Shown here: one piece after another, positions 1-7,942 of the stretch
Layout of the letters: each line of letters starts with the position of its first letter
How positions within the stretch are numbered: the first letter of the stretch is position 1
Source of the DNA: Lachnospiraceae bacterium OM04-12BH
GTDB taxonomy: Bacteria; Bacillota; Clostridia; Lachnospirales; Lachnospiraceae
DNA length: 64,000 bases
Direction: 5' to 3'
NCBI GenBank assembly: GCA_003490145.1
Contig: QULQ01000006.1
Coordinates: 1-64,000, forward strand
Translations under genes and position numbers: made by a program
Notes under the pieces: generated by a model
Databases searched by the model: none
What the model was told of the DNA's origin: nothing
What the model saw: only the letters and a program-made list of their open reading frames with translations

Positions 1-65
1 GCAAGTCTATAGCAGGGAATCTTCTGCGACTCTCCAACTGACAGTAAGTTTACTCTATCAAGTTA

Positions 66-94
66 TTGCTGAACATAGGATAACATGTTATAGT
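66..94 (+). promoter_or_regulatory. Predicted sigma-A promoter for the 137-2208 gene pair
   Basis: TTGCTG at 66-71 and TATAGT at 89-94 are separated by 17 bases. The start codon at 137 lies about 35 bases past the expected transcription start. The palindrome TAACATGTTA (81-90) overlaps the -10 box and could be an operator. Seen by eye only. Confidence 0.5.
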
Positions 95-136
95 ACAGTT
101 ACATTGAAAGTGACAGGCACCGGGAGGAGACTGTAT

Positions 137-1426
137 ATGAAAAAGAACAGGAAATTTGTTTACATCGGACAGATCGCAGGATCGATGATATTGGGATCGC
201 TTGGAGCTGTTGTGCTGAGTGTGGCAGCAGGAGATGGAATGCCGGAATTGAGTTATCTCTTTATGGGATGCCTGTTTTATGGGCCTTTTCTATGCTATCC
301 ATTTTTCCTGACAGCCTATGAAGTCTATCTGCTGATCAGCAGGATGTGCAGGCGAACCAGGCAGGAGCCTGCAGGATCGGAAGAAGTGGCTTGTGAAACA
401 GCAGTAATCAGACAGTCGGATCCGCTTTTCTATGATTTCTATGTTATGCTGCTGGCTTTTTTTTATGAGCTGCTTTATCTTTTTTTGGGAAAAAGCATCT
501 CATTCCGTGCAGACTGGCAGGAGCAGCTGATCAATGCAGAGATGCACACACCGATCTATACGGGATCAGCACTGACGATACTCGTGATCGCCTGCGTGGC
601 GCTGACCGGGTTCCTGATCTTAAAGTTCAGTGACGCTTCAAAAACACCACCGCTTGTTACTGTGCTTGCCATGGCAGCAGTTTATCTTGGAGGTGCTCTG
701 CTTGTGATATTTACCTGGCAAGTATATGCGGACTGGATGGATCTGTATCTGGTACTGGTTCCCCTGAATTATTTCCTGATCACAGCACGGCTGATCCTTG
801 TGAAAATGGATGAGTACAGGGAGGATCCAGAGAGAAGCAGTAAGATCGACAGCGTTCCTTTCCTTGGGGCTGTCAACCATCTTTTAAAAGAAGCAAAGCG
901 CTGGCCGGCAGCGGCGCTTCTGCTGATGTGGCCCCTTCTTGGCATTCTGATTTTGATTCTGCTGCTGTTTGGCCAGGCACCGGATGCCGTGATCAAGGCC
1001 TTTACAGAAACCAGCGATTTCAGGCTTTCCACACAGATCGCTCCGCCGAATGTTATGGTGGATGAACATTATCTCTGCACGGTGGCAGCAGGTGGAGATA
1101 AAAGGATCGTGCATCCCATCAGACGGGGGATCCGCCATGGTCATGAGGTGACGGTGAACAGGCAGCTCTGTGTTGCCAATGCCTTTGAACAGATCCTGGA
1201 GGAGAGGACGCCGGGGCTTCAGCGGAGAGTACGGCATTTTTATGATACCTACGGATTTCCGGTAGCCAGGATGATCCGGAAAAGGTGGATCGCAGATCTT
1301 GTGTATCTGCTGATGAAGCCGCTTGAATGGTTCTTTGTTATCGTATTGTATCTGACAGAAGTCCATCCGGAGGATCGGATCGCATTGCAGTATACAGGAA
1401 AGGGCTTACAGGACTTTGCAGGATGA
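137..1426 (+). CDS. Polytopic membrane protein, DUF6688-like
   Basis: The 429-residue protein has about seven hydrophobic segments: near residues 10-30, 40-60, 95-115, 145-165, 170-195, 200-220 and 260-285, with another near 395-415. A soluble stretch (about 300-390) contains HYLCTVAAGG and NRQLCVANAFEQ, which I recall from proteins labelled DUF6688; no function is known to me. The ATG at 137 is preferred over the in-frame TTG at 104 because GGGAGGAG (122-129) sits just before it. The stop overlaps the start of the next gene (ATGA), so the two are translationally coupled. Family assignment is from memory and should be treated as tentative. Confidence 0.7.
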   Translation: MKKNRKFVYIGQIAGSMILGSLGAVVLSVAAGDGMPELSYLFMGCLFYGPFLCYPFFLTAYEVYLLISRMCRRTRQEPAGSEEVACETAVIRQSDPLFYDFYVMLLAFFYELLYLFLGKSISFRADWQEQLINAEMHTPIYTGSALTILVIACVALTGFLILKFSDASKTPPLVTVLAMAAVYLGGALLVIFTWQVYADWMDLYLVLVPLNYFLITARLILVKMDEYREDPERSSKIDSVPFLGAVNHLLKEAKRWPAAALLLMWPLLGILILILLLFGQAPDAVIKAFTETSDFRLSTQIAPPNVMVDEHYLCTVAAGGDKRIVHPIRRGIRHGHEVTVNRQLCVANAFEQILEERTPGLQRRVRHFYDTYGFPVARMIRKRWIADLVYLLMKPLEWFFVIVLYLTEVHPEDRIALQYTGKGLQDFAG

Positions 1427-2208
1427 AAAAGAACGGATGGATTGTTATTATTGTTACACTGATCGCTTTACTGCTGCCGGCAGCCGGTATACAGATTGCA
1501 TTACATGGGAAAACAGTGCCGCTTGATAAAGGACAGCAGAAAACGGTCATGGATGGTACACAGAGCGGCGAAGCAGGAAACGGGGTACAGACTGATGTAT
1601 CAGAGAACGGGGCGCAGACTGATACGGCACCGGAGGAGCCGACACCGGCTCCTGTGACAGAAGAGCAGAAAGCCTATTATCTGTCTTTGGAAGCTGCCTG
1701 CAGTGACACGCTTTCTGATGGTACACAGATGCGTCTGCTTGCGACAGACAGAGCCTGCGGGAGCAGCTATTATACACTGATCGGAGTAAAGGACGGTGAA
1801 TGTACCTTTGTCAATACCGATCCCTTTAACGGTTCTGGTGGGGAAGCACTTTTTATTACCTTTCTTGATCAGGAAACAGAAGGGAGATGGCAGACCGGCT
1901 ATGCCGGACTTGCCTACAGCGGCGGGAGCCTTGGAAGCTTTTATATCACAGAGGACGGAGGCAGACATTTTCAGTCACTGGAGATCAGCGAGCCGCAGAT
2001 TCCCCTTTCTGATGATACCACCTACTGTCCCTTCATTATGCCGGAGGAGGTTTATGAAGAGAACGGAGCAATTTATCTTGTGATGGGACAGGGACCGGAT
2101 GGAGATTACCATGATGAGACCGGTTATCCCAGCGGCCTGTACCGGGCAGAAGACGGTCATACCTTCCGGTACGTGAAAAGTATATACAGGGAACGCGCAG
2201 AGGACTGA
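1423..2208 (+). CDS. Hypothetical membrane-anchored or secreted protein
   Basis: The 261-residue product starts with a short positive stretch (MKKNG) and a hydrophobic helix (about residues 5-25) without a clear lipobox, consistent with a signal peptide or N-terminal anchor. A low-complexity Gly/Thr/Pro/Glu linker (about 45-85) follows, then a globular domain of about 170 residues rich in Gly, Tyr and Asp. I do not recognise the domain; a beta-rich extracellular fold, possibly propeller-like (SGGSLGSFYITEDGG), is a guess. The ATG at 1423 overlaps the stop of the upstream membrane protein by four bases, so the two products are probably made together and may act together at the cell surface. 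An open frame extends upstream to 1327 but lies inside the previous gene. Confidence 0.7.
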   Translation: MKKNGWIVIIVTLIALLLPAAGIQIALHGKTVPLDKGQQKTVMDGTQSGEAGNGVQTDVSENGAQTDTAPEEPTPAPVTEEQKAYYLSLEAACSDTLSDGTQMRLLATDRACGSSYYTLIGVKDGECTFVNTDPFNGSGGEALFITFLDQETEGRWQTGYAGLAYSGGSLGSFYITEDGGRHFQSLEISEPQIPLSDDTTYCPFIMPEEVYEENGAIYLVMGQGPDGDYHDETGYPSGLYRAEDGHTFRYVKSIYRERAED

Positions 2209-2266
2209 AGGTGACTTTGGTCCTTCGCTTTTCCTGATAAGAAAATGTACAGATTCATAAATCCGC

Positions 2267-2295
2267 AGGAAAATACATATAGTATCCTGTATAAT
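2267..2295 (+). promoter_or_regulatory. Possible promoter, good -10 only
   Basis: A perfect TATAAT lies at 2290-2295, 40 bases before the DUF368 start. The matching -35 position (2267-2272, AGGAAA) is poor. A weak GAAGG/CCTTC hairpin followed by CTTTTCC at about 2206-2234 may terminate the upstream pair. Confidence 0.35.
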
Positions 2296-2335
2296 GACTG
2301 CAGGGTAAGGAACCCGGAAAAGGGGACGTACATGT

Positions 2336-3199
2336 ATGAATCAGAAAAAGAAAAATCATGGAACTAAGGGTCAGACCTCCTTTCTGCTGCTGCATTTTCT
2401 GCAGGGAGCATTGATCGGCCTTGGAGCTGTGCTGCCAGGGATCTCAGGAGGTGTCTTAAGTGTGGTATTTGGGGTTTACCAGCCTGTTATGGAACTGCTC
2501 TCCCATCCGAGATCAGCCATGAAAAGGTATTACCGGATGCTGATTCCACTGATCCTTGGCGGAGGCTTTGGATTTGTGGTGGTAGCCAGGATACTTGGCT
2601 TTCTGCTCACCAGATATCCGGATCCTTCTGTCTGTCTGTTTGTAGGGTTGATCGGCGGTATGCTGCCATCACTCTTTCGGGAGGCAGGGAAAAAGGGAAG
2701 AAAAAAGAGTGATCTGCTGATGACAGTGGTCTGCTTTGGAATGATCTTGATACTGCTGACCTTATTGCAGATCATTCAGGTTACCATAGCACCGTCATTT
2801 GGCTGGTATCTGTTCTGCGGCTTCTGTATTGCGTTAAGCGTGATCGCACCCGGTATGAGCTTTTCCACACTGCTGATGCCGCTGGGACTGTATACACCGC
2901 TTGTGGATGGGATCGGGAGACTGGACATGGCGGTTCTGATCCCGGCAGGGATCGGGGCACTTCTTACTGTGCTTTTGCTGGCAAGGGCAGTGACGGTGCT
3001 GATGGAGCATCATTATGCCATGGTATTTCATGGAATCGTCGGAATCGTCATGGCAGCTACACTTGTGATCATTCCCTTCAGGAGCTTTACGGTGAGCACT
3101 TTTTCCTGCGTGAACAATCTGCTCTGCCTGGCAGTCGGTATTGTGGCAGCCCTGCTGTTGGATCAGTTTAATCAGAAGATCGAAGTGCCGGAGGATTAA
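2336..3199 (+). CDS. DUF368 polyprenyl-phosphate translocase (PopT type)
   Basis: The 287-residue, highly hydrophobic protein carries the DUF368 hallmark LPGISGG (about residue 37) and a second related motif, IAPGMS (about 180), showing the internal duplication of the family. Published work assigns DUF368 proteins to recycling of undecaprenyl phosphate across the cytoplasmic membrane, which feeds peptidoglycan and other envelope polymers. The sequence supports family membership; the transport role is carried over from the family. The ATG at 2336 has AAGGGGACG (about 2320) as ribosome site; another ATG at 2332 is in a different frame. The gene stands alone between the secreted-protein pair and holA. 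Confidence 0.85.
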   Translation: MNQKKKNHGTKGQTSFLLLHFLQGALIGLGAVLPGISGGVLSVVFGVYQPVMELLSHPRSAMKRYYRMLIPLILGGGFGFVVVARILGFLLTRYPDPSVCLFVGLIGGMLPSLFREAGKKGRKKSDLLMTVVCFGMILILLTLLQIIQVTIAPSFGWYLFCGFCIALSVIAPGMSFSTLLMPLGLYTPLVDGIGRLDMAVLIPAGIGALLTVLLLARAVTVLMEHHYAMVFHGIVGIVMAATLVIIPFRSFTVSTFSCVNNLLCLAVGIVAALLLDQFNQKIEVPED

Positions 3200-3225
3200 A
3201 TACGATCAGGGAGGCGAAAAAAGAA

Positions 3226-3253
3226 TTGATTCCCGGTGAGGATGTGATAAACT
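3226..3253 (+). promoter_or_regulatory. Predicted extended -10 promoter for holA
   Basis: TTGATT (3226-3231) and TAAACT (3248-3253) are 16 bases apart, with TGA directly before the -10 (extended -10 form). It lies about 40 bases upstream of holA. Confidence 0.45.
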
Positions 3254-3294
3254 GAGAAGGTAGAATTTTGTAGGGACTTTCGAAGGCAGGGCAC

Positions 3295-4269
3295 ATGCAG
3301 AGGATCAATGATGATATCAAGACAGGACAACTGAAAAAGATTTACCTTCTCTGCGGTGAGGAGGCCTATCTCCGGAAGCAGTACAGGGACAGACTGAAGG
3401 AAGCCATCATCGGTGATGATACCATGAACTATTATTACCATGAGGGAAAGGAGCTTTCCACAGGGGAGATCATTGATCTTTCCGAGACGCTTCCCTTTTT
3501 TGCAGAGCGGAGGCTGATCCTCCTTGAAAACAGCGGTCTTTTTAAAAGCGGTGGTGAAGAACTGGCGGATTATCTGAAGGGTGATACCGGAAGCACCTAT
3601 TTCGTTTTCGTGGAGGCAGAAGCGGATAAGAGAAGCAGACTTTACAAGACGGTAAAGGATGCCGGCTATGTGGCAGAATTCAAGGTACAGGAGGAAGCAG
3701 TCTTAAAGAGATGGATCGTATCTAGAGTCAGGAAGGAAGGCAAGGAAATTTCCGGACAGGCAGTTGATCACCTGATACGGATGACAGGTACTGATATGGA
3801 GACGATCAGCAGGGAGCTTGAGAAGCTGTTCTGCTACTGTCTTGACAGACCGGAGATCACCGGCAGTGATATGGATGCCATCTGTGTGAAGCAGCTGACA
3901 AGTCACATTTTTGATATGGTAGGAGCTATCGCAGAGAAGAAGCAGAAAAGGGCGCTTTCTCTTTATTATGAGCTGGTGGCACTGAAGGAGCCGCCCATGC
4001 GGATCCTGTTTCTGGTAGCCAGACAGTTTAACCTTCTTCTGCAGGTGAAGGAGCTGAAGAAAAAGGGGTATGCCAATAAGGCGGTCGGGGAAAAGGTAGG
4101 ACTGCCTGCCTTTATAGCCGGGAAATATATGGCGCAGGCAGACGGCTTTTCAGAGGAAGAGCTAAGGGCAGCCTTAAGAGCCTGTGTGGAAGCGGAAGAA
4201 GCAGTCAAGACAGGAAGAATGAATGATAGCATGAGCCTTGAGCTTTTGATTATCAGATACAGCAGTTAA
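3295..4269 (+). CDS. holA: DNA polymerase III subunit delta
   Basis: The 324-residue protein begins with the typical delta-subunit opening, in which KIYLLCGEE (residues 14-22) is the vestigial AAA+ P-loop strand, followed by the YLRKQY segment. The length matches the family (320-350). Delta opens the beta clamp in the clamp loader. Residues 150-215 form the lid/collar region, with the conserved LTSHIFDM (about 200) and AIAEKK just after. It is followed after 20 bases by yqeY. Start at ATG 3295, with GAAGGCAGG upstream. No unusual feature was seen. Confidence 0.92.
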   Translation: MQRINDDIKTGQLKKIYLLCGEEAYLRKQYRDRLKEAIIGDDTMNYYYHEGKELSTGEIIDLSETLPFFAERRLILLENSGLFKSGGEELADYLKGDTGSTYFVFVEAEADKRSRLYKTVKDAGYVAEFKVQEEAVLKRWIVSRVRKEGKEISGQAVDHLIRMTGTDMETISRELEKLFCYCLDRPEITGSDMDAICVKQLTSHIFDMVGAIAEKKQKRALSLYYELVALKEPPMRILFLVARQFNLLLQVKELKKKGYANKAVGEKVGLPAFIAGKYMAQADGFSEEELRAALRACVEAEEAVKTGRMNDSMSLELLIIRYSS

Positions 4270-4289
4270 GAGGAAAGGAAGTAACGGTC

Positions 4290-4745
4290 ATGAGTATGGC
4301 AGACAAGGTACGCAGCGAAATGGTTGCGGCAATGAAAAACAAGGAAAAGGACAGAAAGGATGCACTTTCCATGCTGCTTTCTGCGTTGAAGAACAAAGCT
4401 ATCGACAAGAGAGAGGATCTGACAGAGGCTGAGGAATTCGAGGTAGTCAAGAAGGAGATCAAGCAGACGAAGGAAACCATGGAGCTTGCACCGGCAGACA
4501 GGGAAGATATTAAGGAAGCCTGTGAGAAGAGACTGGCAGTTTATCAGGAATTTGCACCGGAAGAAATGAGTGAAGAGGCTGTCCTTGCGGAGGTAAAGGC
4601 GGTTCTTGCAGCACTTGCCATTGATGCACCTTCCATGAAGGACAAGGGTAAGGTCATGAAGGAGCTGATGCCAAGAGTCAAGGGAAGAGCAGACGGCGGC
4701 ATGGTTAATAAGATCGTGGGAGAAGTGCTGAACGGTGAAAAGTAA
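4290..4745 (+). CDS. YqeY/GatB-tail domain protein
   Basis: This 151-residue soluble protein belongs to the YqeY family, related to the tRNA-binding tail of GatB. The N-terminal helical part contains KEKDRKDALSMLLSALKN and the acidic helix DLTEAEEFEVVKKEIKQ. The C-terminal part has the family GKVMKELMPRVKGRADGG motif. YqeY proteins are linked loosely to tRNA amidation and translation, but the exact role is unknown. The start at 4290 follows AGGAAAGGAAG; an ATG at 4296 would remove two residues. Its 3' end overlaps the next gene by 11 bases, suggesting co-translation. Confidence 0.88.
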   Translation: MSMADKVRSEMVAAMKNKEKDRKDALSMLLSALKNKAIDKREDLTEAEEFEVVKKEIKQTKETMELAPADREDIKEACEKRLAVYQEFAPEEMSEEAVLAEVKAVLAALAIDAPSMKDKGKVMKELMPRVKGRADGGMVNKIVGEVLNGEK

Positions 4746-5754
4746 GCTGACTACTCTCTGCTACATTGAAAAAGAGAACTGTTATCTGATGCTCCACCGC
4801 GTGAAAAAGGAGCAGGATATCAATAAGAATAAATGGATCGGTGTAGGAGGCCACTTTGAAGAAGGAGAGAGTCCGGAGGACTGTCTCCTTCGTGAGGTCT
4901 TTGAGGAAACGGGACTGACCCTGACCTCATACCGGTTCCGTGGGATCGTGACCTTCTGCAGTGAGAATTATCCGACAGAATATATGTGTCTTTATACGGC
5001 AGATGGCTATACGGGAACCCTGACAGAGTGTACAGAAGGGGAGCTTGCTTTTGTTGCCAGAGAAGAGATCACGAAGCTGAAGCTCTGGGACGGGGACAGA
5101 CTGTTCCTTGAGCTGTTAAAGGAAGAGAGACCTTTCTTTTCCTTAAAGCTCTGCTACCATGAGGATGGAACCTGGTACCGGGCGGTGCTGGACGGGCGGG
5201 AGCTTGAGCTTTTTGATATCTGTGATGAAAAGGGAGAGCCTACCGGGGAAGTGATGGAACGGGGCATGGTACATCACTATGGAAAGATGCACAGGACAGC
5301 CCATATATGGATCGTGAACCGGATGCCGGATGGCTCTTATCAGGTGCTTCTGCAGAAAAGGAGTAAGAAGAAGGATTCGTATCCGGGATACTATGATATT
5401 TCATCAGCAGGCCATATCCATGCAGGGGACAGCTATCTGCCATCGGCACGGAGGGAGCTTGCAGAAGAGCTTGGTATCGAAGCGGGAGAAGAGGAGCTGC
5501 GGCTGATCGGATACCACAGGGCAGACTTAAGGACATCCTTTTATGGAAAGCCTTTTCTGGATCAGGAGATCAGTGCAGTTTATCTTTATGAAAAGCCGGT
5601 TCGGATCGCTGATCTTATCCTTCAGGAAAGTGAAGTGGAAGGTGCAGTTTTTTTTGAACTGGAGGAGGCGCTTTCAAGAGTCAGAAACGGCACCCTGCCA
5701 AACTGCATCTACGAGGATGAGCTGCAGATGGTGAAGGATGCAATATGTTCATAG
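4735..5754 (+). CDS. Double-Nudix hydrolase (MutT-like plus Idi/YfcD-like)
   Basis: Two Nudix domains are fused in 339 residues. Domain 1 (about 1-135) resembles MutT-type 8-oxo-dGTP phosphatases and has a complete Nudix box (GHFEEGESPEDC...REVFEETGL, about 39-61). Domain 2 (about 160-330) resembles isopentenyl-diphosphate isomerase/YfcD-type Nudix proteins (MERGMVHHYGKMHRTAH at about 178-194) with a variant box in which the first Glu is Asp (GHIHAGDSYLPSARRELAEELGI). The start is GTG at 4735, inside the end of yqeY. Each domain exists as a separate protein elsewhere, so this is a natural fusion, possibly for nucleotide-pool cleaning by domain 1 and an unknown diphosphate by domain 2. Substrates are inferred. 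Confidence 0.85.
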   Translation: MKSKLTTLCYIEKENCYLMLHRVKKEQDINKNKWIGVGGHFEEGESPEDCLLREVFEETGLTLTSYRFRGIVTFCSENYPTEYMCLYTADGYTGTLTECTEGELAFVAREEITKLKLWDGDRLFLELLKEERPFFSLKLCYHEDGTWYRAVLDGRELELFDICDEKGEPTGEVMERGMVHHYGKMHRTAHIWIVNRMPDGSYQVLLQKRSKKKDSYPGYYDISSAGHIHAGDSYLPSARRELAEELGIEAGEEELRLIGYHRADLRTSFYGKPFLDQEISAVYLYEKPVRIADLILQESEVEGAVFFELEEALSRVRNGTLPNCIYEDELQMVKDAICS

Positions 5755-5806
5755 TGATCCTCCTGTTTTTTCCAGTATAGAGCAAGGAGAAGAAACCGGC
5801 AGGAAT

Positions 5807-5835
5807 TTGCCTTTTTTCGGGAAGAGGTGTAAAAT
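5807..5835 (+). promoter_or_regulatory. Predicted promoter for the glycosyltransferase gene
   Basis: TTGCCT (5807-5812) and TAAAAT (5830-5835) are 17 bases apart. The expected start of transcription is about 15 bases before the AAGGAG ribosome site at 5845. Confidence 0.55.
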
Positions 5836-5857
5836 CCTATATTTAAGGAGTGATATT

Positions 5858-6685
5858 ATGAAAGAGCCATTGGTAAGTATCATTGTACCAGTATATAACG
5901 GAGAAAGGTCGATTGAAAGATGCCTCCGCAGCATACAGAACCAGACCTACCGGAACATTGAGGTTATTGTAGTCAACGACGGCAGCACAGACCATACGGA
6001 TCGTATCATCCGTAAATATGCAGAGCAGGATTCCAGATTCTGTTATATTAAAAAGGAAAACAGCGGTGTTTCTGACAGCAGGAACATTGCCATGAAGCGG
6101 GCCAGAGGAGAGTATTTCCAGTTTGTGGACGGAGATGACTGGTTAGTCAAGCATGCCACAGAGGAGTTTGTAAGGACTGCGCTTCTGTATGGCTGCGAAA
6201 TGGTGATCTCGGATTACAACAGGGTAAGGGGCAGGACGATCATGGTGAGAGGGCATGTAGAGGCAGGACCGGTTCTGACAAGAACCAGATTTGCCGAAAA
6301 CATGATGTCTGCGCCGGCTAACTTTTACTATGGTGTTCTCTGGAATAAGTTTTACAAGGCGGACATTATCAGGAGATTTGCCCTTCAGTGTGATACCCAG
6401 CTTGACTGGTGTGAGGACTTCCGGTTTAATCTGGAGTACCTGCAGTATGTAGGTAAGGTTGGTGTGATCAATAAGCCGCTCTATTACTATGTAAAGACCA
6501 AGGGAAGTCTTGTGGATACGCAGGCAGGAAGTCTGCAGCTGACCATGAAGACCAAGAGAAAGCTGTTTGATTATTATAAGGATCTGTATCAGATGCTGGA
6601 TCTGTATGAAGGGAACAAATTCCGGATCCAGATGTTTTATTTCTCTTTTGCCCATGATAAAATAAAAGGAATCAAGACCGCATGA
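5858..6685 (+). CDS. Glycosyltransferase family 2
   Basis: The 275-residue protein has the GT-A fold signature: VSIIVPVYNGE (residues 5-15), VVNDGSTD (about 38-45), FVDGDDW (about 82-88, the DXD-type metal site) and a C-terminal WCEDF (about 180). It transfers a sugar from a nucleotide donor in the cytoplasm; acceptor and polymer cannot be told. The start at 5858 has AAGGAG at 5845-5850. An open frame reaches back to 5738, but its first 40 residues lack a ribosome site and cross the promoter. The 3' end overlaps the HAD gene (ATGA). Confidence 0.88.
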   Translation: MKEPLVSIIVPVYNGERSIERCLRSIQNQTYRNIEVIVVNDGSTDHTDRIIRKYAEQDSRFCYIKKENSGVSDSRNIAMKRARGEYFQFVDGDDWLVKHATEEFVRTALLYGCEMVISDYNRVRGRTIMVRGHVEAGPVLTRTRFAENMMSAPANFYYGVLWNKFYKADIIRRFALQCDTQLDWCEDFRFNLEYLQYVGKVGVINKPLYYYVKTKGSLVDTQAGSLQLTMKTKRKLFDYYKDLYQMLDLYEGNKFRIQMFYFSFAHDKIKGIKTA

Positions 6686-7410
6686 CAAATTATATTTTTG
6701 ATCTTTATGGAACCCTGATTGACATTCATACAAGCGAAAGCAAGGCCTCTCTGTGGAAGGAAGTGGCTTTGCTTTTTTCGATGAATGGTGTGCCCTATGC
6801 GGAAACAGAGCTGCGTAAAAGCTACCTTCGTCTGTGTAAGGTGGAGGAAGGACGCCAGTGGGACCGGCAGAAAAAAATGAGAGATGGGAGCCTTTTGAAA
6901 AGAGAAATTGAGCTCCCGCTTGACAGGGTATTTACCGGCCTTTTTACAGAGAAGGGCATAGAGCCATCGGAGGAAAAGCTTAAACTTATGGCAACAGCTT
7001 TCCGGGCACTGTCAACTTACTATATCCGGCTTTATGATGGTGCGGAAGATCTTTTGAAAAGATTGAAAAGATCAGGAAAAAAGATCTATCTGCTTTCCAA
7101 CGCGCAGCGGATCTTCACAGAGCCGGAGATGAAGATGCTGGGGATTTATGAGCTGTTTGACGGTATTTTATATTCTTCGGATGCCGGTGTAAAGAAGCCA
7201 TCCCATTATTTCTTTGAGGATCTTTTCGAGAAATATGGACTTAAGAAGGAGGATTCTGTCATGATCGGGAATGAATACGAAGCAGATATCCTGGGAGCGG
7301 ATGCGTTTGGGATTACAAGTATGTACGTCCATACCAGCCAGTCTGGCAAAAGACCGGAGAAGCTGCCGGATGGCTGTATGGAGATCGCGGTCATCGGAGA
7401 AGTATTTTAG
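6682..7410 (+). CDS. HAD-superfamily phosphatase (subfamily IA)
   Basis: The 242-residue protein shows all HAD motifs: the nucleophile motif FDLYGTLID (residues 5-13; Asp6 and, in place of the second Asp, Tyr8), LLSNAQR (motif II, about 136), the Lys of VKKPSHYFF (about 172) and MIGNEYEADILGA (motif IV, about 195-207). The usual DXD nucleophile pair is DLY here, as in many HAD-IA phosphoglycolate-like or haloacid-like members, so phosphatase activity is likely but not certain. It is translationally coupled to the upstream glycosyltransferase, hinting at dephosphorylation of a sugar or nucleotide intermediate. Confidence 0.8.
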   Translation: MTNYIFDLYGTLIDIHTSESKASLWKEVALLFSMNGVPYAETELRKSYLRLCKVEEGRQWDRQKKMRDGSLLKREIELPLDRVFTGLFTEKGIEPSEEKLKLMATAFRALSTYYIRLYDGAEDLLKRLKRSGKKIYLLSNAQRIFTEPEMKMLGIYELFDGILYSSDAGVKKPSHYFFEDLFEKYGLKKEDSVMIGNEYEADILGADAFGITSMYVHTSQSGKRPEKLPDGCMEIAVIGEVF

Positions 7411-7440
7411 AAACAGAACCTTCAAGGGGCAGAAATGGAC

Positions 7441-7469
7441 TTGACAAGCAGGCGTCTGCCTACTAAGAT
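7441..7469 (+). promoter_or_regulatory. Predicted sigma-A promoter for the valS leader
   Basis: A consensus TTGACA (7441-7446) is followed after 17 bases by TAAGAT (7464-7469), just upstream of the T-box leader. Confidence 0.65.
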
Positions 7470-7494
7470 AGATTTAATGAGTTATGAAAAGGTA

Positions 7495-7784
7495 GTGACA
7501 AAGAGGAGTACCTGTTTATTCAGGCATCAGAGAGGATATTCCATCGGCTGAAAGAATATCTGGCAGTGGATACAGGGAAGGTAGCTTTGGAACCGGAGAG
7601 CTGAACAGCGTTCTGGCAGCTGCAGAGGTTTTTGCAGGTTGAAGGAATCCAGGTAGGTTCTCACGGCTGATCCCCGTTAACGGATAGTGCTTTCGGCAGA
7701 TGCCGGCGGCAGTGAGTGACAAGCAAAGGTGGTACCGCGTAGAAATGACGCCCTTTACAGAAGTGATTCTGTAAAGGGTTTTTT
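7495..7784 (+). ncRNA. T-box leader, valine (specifier GUA)
   Basis: The leader has the order of conserved T-box elements: AGTA (7507-7510), AGAGAG (7529-7534), a lower stem CCTGT/ACAGG (7511-7515 with 7572-7576), then GAAG followed by GTA at 7581-7583 in the specifier position, and the T-box sequence AAAGGTGGTACCGCG (7725-7739) followed by an intrinsic terminator. GUA is a valine codon and the next gene is valS, so uncharged tRNA-Val should promote antitermination. The placement of the specifier was made by analogy with the glyQS leader layout, without a covariance model. Confidence 0.92.
7751..7784 (+). terminator. T-box intrinsic terminator
   Basis: CCCTTTACAG (7751-7760) pairs with CTGTAAAGGG (7769-7778) around an eight-base loop, followed by six T (7779-7784). 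It is the alternative to the antiterminator formed with the T-box sequence. Confidence 0.9.
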
Positions 7785-7895
7785 ATGTCATTGGAATATT
7801 ACGGAGTAATTTCCTATGACATAAAAAACCCTCCGGGCAGGATCGCACTGCGGCGGAGGGGTAGATGTCGCTTAAAGCGACCCGCCGCAGGCGGA
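7775..7895. repeat. Cluster of inverted repeats between T-box and valS
   Basis: Four dyads are packed into 121 bases. (1) 7775-7832: near-perfect inverted repeat, arms AGGGTTTTTTATGTCAT and its complement plus a further imperfect ten bases, using the T-tract of the T-box terminator as part of its left arm. (2) 7829-7860: CCCTCCG/CGGAGGG with an inner GCAG/CTGC; on the - strand it is followed by TTTTTT, so it would work as a reverse terminator. (3) 7867-7881: GTCGCT/AGCGAC. (4) 7882-7894: CCGCC/GGCGG. The arrangement looks like a compact intergenic repeat element; no second copy was seen in this window. Confidence 0.7.
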
Positions 7896-7921
7896 GAATC
7901 CTGCAAGCAGGATTCTTTTTT
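7896..7921 (+). terminator. Second intrinsic terminator ahead of valS
   Basis: GAATCCTG (7896-7903), loop CAAG, CAGGATTC (7908-7915), then six T (7916-7921). It lies only 21 bases before valS, inside the transcript that has already passed the T-box terminator, so it could lower valS expression even when the T-box antiterminates. Confidence 0.7.
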
Positions 7922-7942
7922 AAGACAGAAAAGGAGAAGATG

